This document shows positions 56,116 to 64,000 of a stretch of 64,000 nt of DNA, in pieces. Below the pieces are notes generated by a model. The model saw only the letters and a list, made by a program, of their open reading frames with translations. It was not told the origin of the DNA and did not search any database. Within the stretch, counting starts at the first letter, position 1. Each line of letters starts with the position of its first letter. Position numbers and translations under genes: made by a program. The stretch is taken from positions 20,202,025-20,266,024 of the forward strand of contig OU612070.1 in the NCBI GenBank assembly GCA_914767715.1, written 5' to 3'. Origin of the DNA: Membranipora membranacea (lineage: Eukaryota > Bryozoa > Gymnolaemata > Cheilostomatida > Membraniporidae).

Positions 56116-58916
56116 TGGAAAATCCAATTCAAAGGTGCCTTGTTTAACCTGTTTGTGTAAGAGAATGGATCACCGTTTTCGATCCAGGCTAGCAGTATAA
56201 TGCACTTTGTTGGAGGCCTGACTATTAGAGGGAACATAACTCCAAATACGTTCAAACCAACCAGACCTGGCGTATATGCAACTGCACAAGCTATAGGATA
56301 CATTGTGACATCGAGACGCAGAGTCATGTGTTCATTTTTCAAATAGAATTTTTTGAGAAAATTGTTCAAATTGAAAGAAGCCTTGCAAAAAATTCCATTG
56401 TTTTTTTTGTTATTTGCACGTAATGTCAATAGATCAAAACGGTTGCTGAACAGCTGAAACCCAAATTTAGAAAAACTGAAGATTCAACTCAATATAACGA
56501 TTGAAAATCTCTCATTGGAACGGTCATCATCATCACTACATTAAAATAATCATCAATCTTTTTAATGATATTACCTCACCAGTTACTTAGCAAATTAAAA
56601 GATCCTAAATTATCTTTTTTTCTCTAAAAGTTATGTCAATATACATAAAATTGTCTCATATGAAACGGTCATTCGCGTCCAGCGATCTCCATCAAAGATT
56701 GAAAGTGTTATTGGTCTTCTCCAAGCCTTGTCAAGCAGTGTTGCGTGCCAAGGCCTATCCATTGGTCTGCCGTAGAAGGCTAGTTTGCTTGGCTCTCAGT
56801 CTCAACGTAAATTACAAGGCTATTATTGAGCACCGACTGATATCAATCAAATCAGCTGAAGAACTGAACTTGAACTGACTGCCGATCGTAATCTCACCCT
56901 TGGGATGCCATTTATAGAAACAAGCGCCTAACTATGATGCCTTTCCTGCATCTCTCAGATATAGCAGGATAATATAGTGTCCTCAATCTCACCTTTCTAC
57001 GAGAGGTATGCGTGTGACAAAACAAACAAAACCCTCAGCAAAAAATCTATCTGAGCGTAGGCATGGTGACAGAAGTGGGTGTGGTTACGAATGTGGGTGT
57101 GGTCAAACTGAGCATATTTTGTATTACCATGTCCATGAAGAACTGAGGGATTCAAAACCACTCTTTCCAACTCTTGATGTTAGATCTTGGCCCACATTGA
57201 AGTCTAAATGTTGCTATCAACAATAACAATATCAGACATCAATTGTCAATAATACCCTATCACAGATGATACACAACACTAGCCAATGTGTTGGTCAATC
57301 AGAGCCAAAACATTGTCTATACCACACAGACATGATAAGAAACTGCGCTGTTGATGATGATTGATATGCGGTACAAGAAAAAGCCTGATATCATTGTCAA
57401 ATAACAATCAGCATCAGCTTATCAGGCAATCTATGACTACGTAAACGGCCTCATATAGCTGACGTTAACCTTTAATCTGTGAATGCTACAAATAGCCTGC
57501 AGATGTTTCGGTACCAGTGTTATATGTGGGTCATATACAAGGCAACGAAGCAATCAGATAAAAAACGTGTGTAATAATAATAATAACACACTGATGTCAT
57601 TCATGTAAAACAGCCCCTGCTTATAACCGAAACTAGTATAATTAATCATGAGCAGAGATGATAAAAAATCAGCGCTACAAGCTAATCTTAGACATCCATT
57701 ACTTAGAATAGAACACATCAAGATATACTGAATGATAGGCAGCAAAACAATGTAACACTATATAGGAAGGCAACAATAAAGAGCATGAAACTGCAGCTGA
57801 GCAAGATTAAAGTTATTTTTGTCCCAACTTCTGAGTTGAACCCTGAGACTTGATAATATTATTATGTCTGTGAGTTGAACCTTATAATGTAACTCATCCG
57901 CCATCCTTTAAATTACTTAAACTCAGTCAACTGTGGGGTGTAGCCGCAATTATAGTGGCAATCTATTTCTGACCTCTTCAAATTAAACCCCAGACAAATT
58001 ATAGACTAGAACAGGCGCAGCATGGGCATGTCCTTTGTATGTTGCTACGGATTTTGTAGGTATAAGTAGTATTTTGACCCAGAAATACTGAGTTAACCTG
58101 AACCCTAAGGCAAAAGAAATGCAGCTACCATTAAAGCTATCAGCAAATTACTAGAAATAAAGCAGTACCCACAAGAAACCAGCTCTAAATTGCACCAGGA
58201 AAAGTCTTGTGGGTGGACAAGACGACAACCAGATAGATGAAATTCAACCACAATTATGCCTCATCCTAACAACAAATATCAAAGTACTAAAAGTTAAGGT
58301 TCACCACACATTCAGCTGTCCGACTCAGCTGTCCGTAAAAACCTCACAAACTGAATGAGAACCAGGTCCAGGGACCTCAGCATGGAGAACTACACTGACA
58401 GGGACCTGAACATAGAACACTGTGATTGCAGCTATCACTAAATCCATGTGTTGGCATGCCAGCAGCATTCTGATGAGAAACGAGATAACAAATATGATAA
58501 TGAAGAAATAACTAAAAGTTCTGAGTGTAGGTATGCAAGATGGATCAGCTTGGAACCAGCTCCTTGCCTGTGATACACCGACGTGCTACAGTACTCATCC
58601 ATGAGATCTCATGGTAATGGATATGTGAGTCAACAAAGATTGTGTGACTATTCATGAAGCTGACGACAGATCGTCACTGACAACACATAAATGGAAATAG
58701 AACAAGGTTACTGTGTATACTGACTTGTAGTTCAACGTGTCAAACCAAAGGTGTAGAGAGTAATGAGTGAGTGGTCCATGTTCACCCACGTCAGAGATCG
58801 CAGTGACAATAATTTATCCTATGGATATTGAGTTGACTACCTTGCGGCTAAACCCAACGGGCAACCTACAATTTTCGAGATGTCCCACCGTTTTTACCTG
58901 ATCGGGCAATATGAAG

Positions 58917-59190
58917 GGCTGTTATTTTGGCTCGATGGACTCTGTATTTACAATTTTAATTGCTATGAAGGGATTGTGCATGAGTCCCTCATGCTTGCTG
59001 GTCACCAACCCTACAGCCAGATAAACATGCTTGAGGTTGATCACAGACACGTGTTCACGGGCCAGGACGACCGTCACAGAACTAATTTTCCCAATTGTTT
59101 CACAGCAGTCTTGATTCAAATTGATCAATGTATTGCTAAATATAGTAAACTGTACGGACAGGGCGATCGATGCTCATTTCGCGATGAAGG
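58917..59190 (-). other. Unresolved open stretch
   Basis: A minus-strand frame is open for about 90 codons (for example SVTVVLAREHVSVINLKHVY) and base composition here is less AT-rich than its surroundings. The opposite strand is equally open (58880-59221), so direction is uncertain. I see no convincing acceptor and donor pair and recognise no family. Confidence 0.2.
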
Positions 59191-59506
59191 GAGTTTGCTA
59201 GACAGACAGTTCCCATCCTGAAAATAAATAATTATGGGCAGCAATCTAATTTTCCAAGCAGAAGCAATTAAAAAACACCTGGTATAAACAAGCTTGTGTA
59301 AACCAGTGGTTATTCTCGAAGCTTTACAGAGCCTGAGCTCGCAACTCAAGTAATTATAACACGTCATTCGATAATTTTACGTAATTGCCTTTGGGATATT
59401 CTTGGCTTCTCACCAGTTCAAAATAATTTATATTGCTGATAAAGATAGAACAGAAAATTTTTAAAATTAGGACAAAGAATTAACAAAAAAACATCTTCGA
59501 GAGTTC

Positions 59507-59767
59507 CTAAGCAACATTGGCGTGGAAGTTAGAATTAATCTTGATTGAGTAGAGAATTGACGAAGCTGAGTATCTCAATAATATCATTCTGAGGAGCGAA
59601 GGACAGAGTTTGATTGATATCTCATGACTAATTGTTCCTGATACTTCCAATGTATAATGCCAAACGACTTCCTCTCCATCGAAGCTCAAATCTAAACGAC
59701 TCAGATCATTGCCAACAACACCCTTATCTAAGGCAAACACAAAGCAACGTGTTCGAAATTCTGCCAT
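59507..59767 (-). other. Unresolved open stretch with a good start codon
   Basis: Reads MAEFRTRCFVFALDKG and DLSFDGEEVVWHYTLEV before becoming unlike coding sequence. It could be a first coding exon of a minus-strand gene, but no downstream exon can be attached with confidence. Confidence 0.2.
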
Positions 59768-62650
59768 GCTTCCACCTTCAACCGCGAGTTTCCAATTCCC
59801 ATGACATTTCAGTAGTGAAATATTGATCAGTCAATCTGAAGGAAACCCCGACCGGCGTATGACGCACATTCTACAGCAAATATTACCGTCACAGGAAGAC
59901 CCTCTTAAGTAATTATGCAGACATCTTGAGACTCGAAGGACTGGCAAAAACAAATAGTCTGAACAAAACATCAACAATAAAAGTTTATATATAACAACAT
60001 GAATATTAAATGTACTCCATGTTAAAAGTTAAGAGAATAACAACAAGGAGACTCACCTTCTTTGCTGGAATGCTGTAATGACTAGATGAGAATGAATGTC
60101 GGCCTAATAAAGCAAATCCTTGTTACAATTCTCAAAATAGCAGCAGCGGAAAGTGTCTAAACTGTTTCAGTATATTTGTAGAGAGTTCTTTTACTGAGAC
60201 ATTGAAAGTAGAGGTTTATTGAAGAAACGAAATTGAACACAAGTTGATCTGACAATAAGGCAATAAGATGAATGAGGGTGTAGGCCTTGCAAACGCAGTT
60301 ATAAGGATTTAACAGCGTTGGTATCGATTGACCAATCAGATTTGAGCAGATGTAATTGAGTCAATGACATGAGGAAATGGAAAATTCTGTGCCGTATGTC
60401 AGACTTGTCAGTCAGTAAAGGGACTTTGACAAAAAGAACTGAAGGGACTTTGACAGAAGAATTAATAATGACAAGGATGGGCGATTGAATATACGAATAA
60501 ACATGTGATGTATTCAGGTAATGAATGACACATTACTACCGAAAGTTGAGAGTTTCAATCAATGAACAACCCAAAGTTATTTTTTCAGGCCCCTTGTATC
60601 TCAGAGTTAAGTCTCAATTAGGGATCAAAAGCACTTGCTGTGGGCACTACCCAATCAATCCATATGGTTACCTGTGATTGACATCATCAAATATCCAATT
60701 CGACAAACTATACGCTGATGTGAACAACGAACATGATACCAAACAGTGATGCCAGTTTTCAGAAATTTTATTTTTGGCAAGATCGATCATCATTCGTAGA
60801 AACAGCTATCAGCTCCAATGTCAAATCGATCATGTCACGTTGTAACCGATCAACTAATGCATAGAGATTGAAGCCAAAGGTGCCGCAGAAAATAATATGA
60901 ATGCTTACGTAATAAGAGTTAAATATACTCTAGCAGTGACAGGAAACCCTACAAAGTTAAATATTATAAACCTTCAGTCCGTAGAAGTACATCTGTAATC
61001 AGAGTAGCTATAAAATGTGGTCAATAAAATCTGACATTTCAGAGGCAGGAGACCTTTCCGCATTAGGCCTATCGGTCATTATTTTGGGAATAAATTTCCT
61101 GATATAAGTACATTACAAACAAGATTACGACAACCAAATGCTATCAAGAACTCATAAAGCTGTCAAACTTCAGTAAATGGTGCCCCACAGAATATGCAGA
61201 TTTTTCTACCACAATCTACGATGAAGCTAAGAACATTCATATAGTACATCAATTCATCAGAGAAGAAACAACCCATTCCGACAAACTATATTACTAGTGA
61301 TCTTTGAGCCAAAACTAGGAACAACCTTTCTTACAACAAACTGCCTTCACATGGAACACCCAGAAAGCCATCTCGGGGCATCAAAACAATTGACGTACTC
61401 CGATTCATCACCCGCGGTGCTATGATATAGTATTTCAGTATATTACTGAAATGGCAGAAAGCTCGCGGTATTCCAGCTTAATATGAAGTAGGTCAGGCAA
61501 GCCATGAGGTAATACAAATATGCCAGTCTGTTACAATTAGAAAACACGATGCCAGATTTAGAAAGGGATGTCTGGATTTGATGACATTTCTGAGCTGCCG
61601 CTGAATCAACGAGAGACCTTTCTATCCCTAAAGTGCACATTATCAGGTAACAAATGTGAAGTCAGTAAAACAGCCAAAGTATAAAGAAATGAAAACAATT
61701 ATATTACAGATCAAAATAGGTAGCCTGCAGCTGAATTTTAGGCAGCGAGGCATTTGGCAGGAATAGAATTACGTGCTCGTTACGGATATAACTGCTCTCG
61801 CTTACTTTTCAAGTGCTGTGTGACTCTAGCATTAAAGTCCAGTTGGAGGTCCGCATTTGAGTTAAAAAGATGGTGGCAGCATCGCACTCATTGGTCACGC
61901 ATCAGAACTAAGAACTAGTAGAATACCAAACACAAAATGATTGCAAAGTATACACTCTTCACTACACCCAAAGCACATTGAAGCAAATAATCCACGAAAG
62001 CAGTTGGCATAAAATCATATCCACTAAAACCAACCAAAATATATTATAATACACTATATGTGCTGGCATTGTTGGAACATCAACCACTCATTCAGTAATA
62101 GCAACTCACATTATAAATACTTTACTTTGTTTTATTTTGGCAGAGCTGTATTCTCTATTGCTGATCTACTTCAGCCGATGCTATAATGAGAAGACGACTC
62201 AAACTTTAATCCCCGAATGTAGCAATTAGATGAGTCCAGGGATTTCTTGGACAATCTTCCTAGTGTTTCTGACCAACTCCTTGGTCTGATTTAAAGATTA
62301 AAAATATGTTGTGACGTAGACAGTTTTTGCAGTTCTCTCAAATCTGATTACTTAGTCTTATAAGGTGTATTACCATAAGTCGGGTGGTTCCCTATAGCAT
62401 TTCGTCGGCCGATGTCCAGTTCTTTTGTGCTAGCTAGTATACGTTACCACATAGCAAATATTTCACCATGTTTAATTAATTATTATAATCATAATAACAA
62501 TTCACTTGAGCAACTGATTTCAATAGTTGAGAAATTGTCGCACAATAACAATACGCTAAAAAAAGCTACAAGGTTAGGTCACTTGTTTTTGGATAAAGAA
62601 TGTTTGGGTTCTGGTTTAATTTTAACTTTGTGTGTCTGTGAGTTTTATAT

Positions 62651-62885
62651 TTATAAATGTGTTCCGCTCCTTACAAGCATTTTATGCCAGATTTCCACAT
62701 CGGTAATTGGAGGATGGTGCACTTCGGCCAATGTGGGCATAATGTAAACACATTCTCGACCCACTAAAGCAGGGAAATAAAACTTTGCTAATGAATGATA
62801 GTAGGATGTTTCAAAATATTCCATATACACCATGAGCTCCTCATCATACCTTTCAGTGAGACAAGTAATTCCAGCGAGTAAAAGC
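62651..62885 (-). pseudogene. Possible transposase fragment
   Basis: A minus-strand open stretch of about 75 codons reads as real protein (for instance LAGITCLTERYDEELMVYME and PPITDVEIWHKMLVRSG) and ends in TAA. The pattern of an acidic helix, a YFE-Y motif and a later P-x-IW motif recalls the region after the catalytic domain in Mutator-like (MULE) transposases. No start or catalytic block is nearby, so if genuine it is a remnant. Identification is tentative. Confidence 0.25.
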
Positions 62886-64000
62886 TCTTACTAAAATACG
62901 CCAATAATACAGTTAATTTGCAGCTACCAGCCGACAGCGAAATTAATTAATTAATTAAAATTTAATCATTTTGAGTGGTTATTTCATGACTCAGAAGGCC
63001 CTGTTTAATTGGTAGTACACAAGGCACACCTCGTGACAACGACTCTATTTTTATGAGTCTGATGATATCCAAAGTTCAACTTGGCACTTTGACAACAAGG
63101 TCTGCTAAAGTACGGAAAATTGGCAAAAATAGTAACTTGTCACCAAACATACATTTATCTGGTATTTAAATGTACATACTGATTAAAGATCAAAAAGTAC
63201 ATTGTATTTTTACATCAAATCGCTGCCTAATGTTTCTCCTTTGATCAGATTTCTACCCTTGAGAATGCAAATAGCAACAATAGTTAACTCACACGTTAAT
63301 CTATCATGTACACTTGGTTACCTGGTGAGGTGGTCGAGAATAGTTCTGTAGTCAGCGACAGCAATTTAAGTCAAAAGATAAACGTAATCTGTGTCTTTGA
63401 GAGTGAATTTACTCAGTACTCAAGTGTTTGCCGAAACTAAAAGTTACTGCCTTTTGTTGTTACAGCCAATAGATTAACTAAACATTGACTATTTTTAACC
63501 GTTTTGTTGAATAAGAAAAATGTGTGCTTTCTAGACTAGAGGTTCGAGCACACCGCTGTCAACAAATGAATTAAATCTAACATGAACAGGAGGCCAAGTC
63601 AGCAACCATTTATAAAAGGAGCTATAAAATAAATCCATTGTGTATTTAGCACAAGCGAAGGGTGTCTGTTGACGCATACAGGGCTATTTTTGGCTGATAT
63701 TGCACTCACATTTCAATACACTCAGACACTAAAATCTGTCAAAAATTGCAATTCACACGGATTATGGTCAGCAGTTCCATTGTGTAATCTAATTCTGGTT
63801 GGGCTTAGCTCTAAGTAAGCTCAACCCTAGGGGAGTCACAATACAAACGCAAGCTGCCATGGCACTTGTACACTACAAAAGGTCGATTCAGCGCTGCCGC
63901 TTCTAACGGCCTTGTGTAAGCTATGATGATGCGATAAGCTGACTAAATGAACCGTGGGTATGTAAGTTTGTGGTTATTATAGACATGCAGAAACTTATTT

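Larger units (their letters stand above)
54138..64000. other. Long region without a supported gene
   Basis: About 10 kb in which I find only weak open stretches (58.9-59.8 kb, 62.65-62.9 kb), tandem duplications and short palindromes such as 61432-61452. It may contain 5' exons of the coiled-coil gene or untranslated exons of a neighbouring gene. Confidence 0.45.

Noticed and set aside
55903-56429. Two overlapping minus-strand ORFs
   Set aside because: They lie over a diverged tandem duplication and read as non-coding repeat.

Overview
This is a stretch of animal nuclear genome, most likely from an invertebrate. It is AT-rich and its genes are split by GT-AG introns of roughly 200-2000 bases. 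It carries two conserved eukaryotic genes, and its introns and flanks are full of short inverted-repeat (MITE-like) elements, tRNA-derived SINE-like copies and local tandem duplications. The sequence alone does not allow a phylum call.

Layout: (1) 1-3070 has no gene I can support. (2) 3071-34400, minus strand, is a full-length orthologue of RALGAPA1/RALGAPA2, the catalytic alpha subunit of the Ral GTPase-activating complex. I can assemble it as 43 exons (one 37-nt exon is tentative) with every junction in phase, giving about 2007 residues; mammalian paralogues are also near 2000 residues. The catalytic asparagine of the RapGAP-type domain is present. (3) 34401-36648 is a head-to-head intergenic region that should hold both promoters. 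(4) 36717-48319, plus strand, is a complete orthologue of XPO1/CRM1 (exportin-1) in 20 coding exons, 1078 residues, including the cysteine equivalent to human Cys528 (the leptomycin B target). A noncoding 5' exon is implied by a splice acceptor just upstream of the ATG. A likely poly(A) signal lies near 49.32 kb. (5) 52512-54137, minus strand, is a small three-exon gene with an acidic middle and a C-terminal coiled coil; I do not recognise the family. (6) 54138-64000 is mostly gene-free, with weak ORFs and one possible transposase fragment.

The two main genes act in different pathways: nuclear export of NES cargo, and down-regulation of Ral GTPases. Nothing here shows a functional link beyond the divergent arrangement. 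The more distinctive parts of the window are the repeats: one palindromic MITE family with about ten copies, mostly intronic; several other inverted-repeat elements; two related tRNA-like SINEs; a duplicated intron-exon boundary in RALGAPA; and a 44-nt tandem duplication that spans the XPO1 stop codon. I found no operon, CRISPR array, phage-like or defence system, and no evidence of a new biological system.
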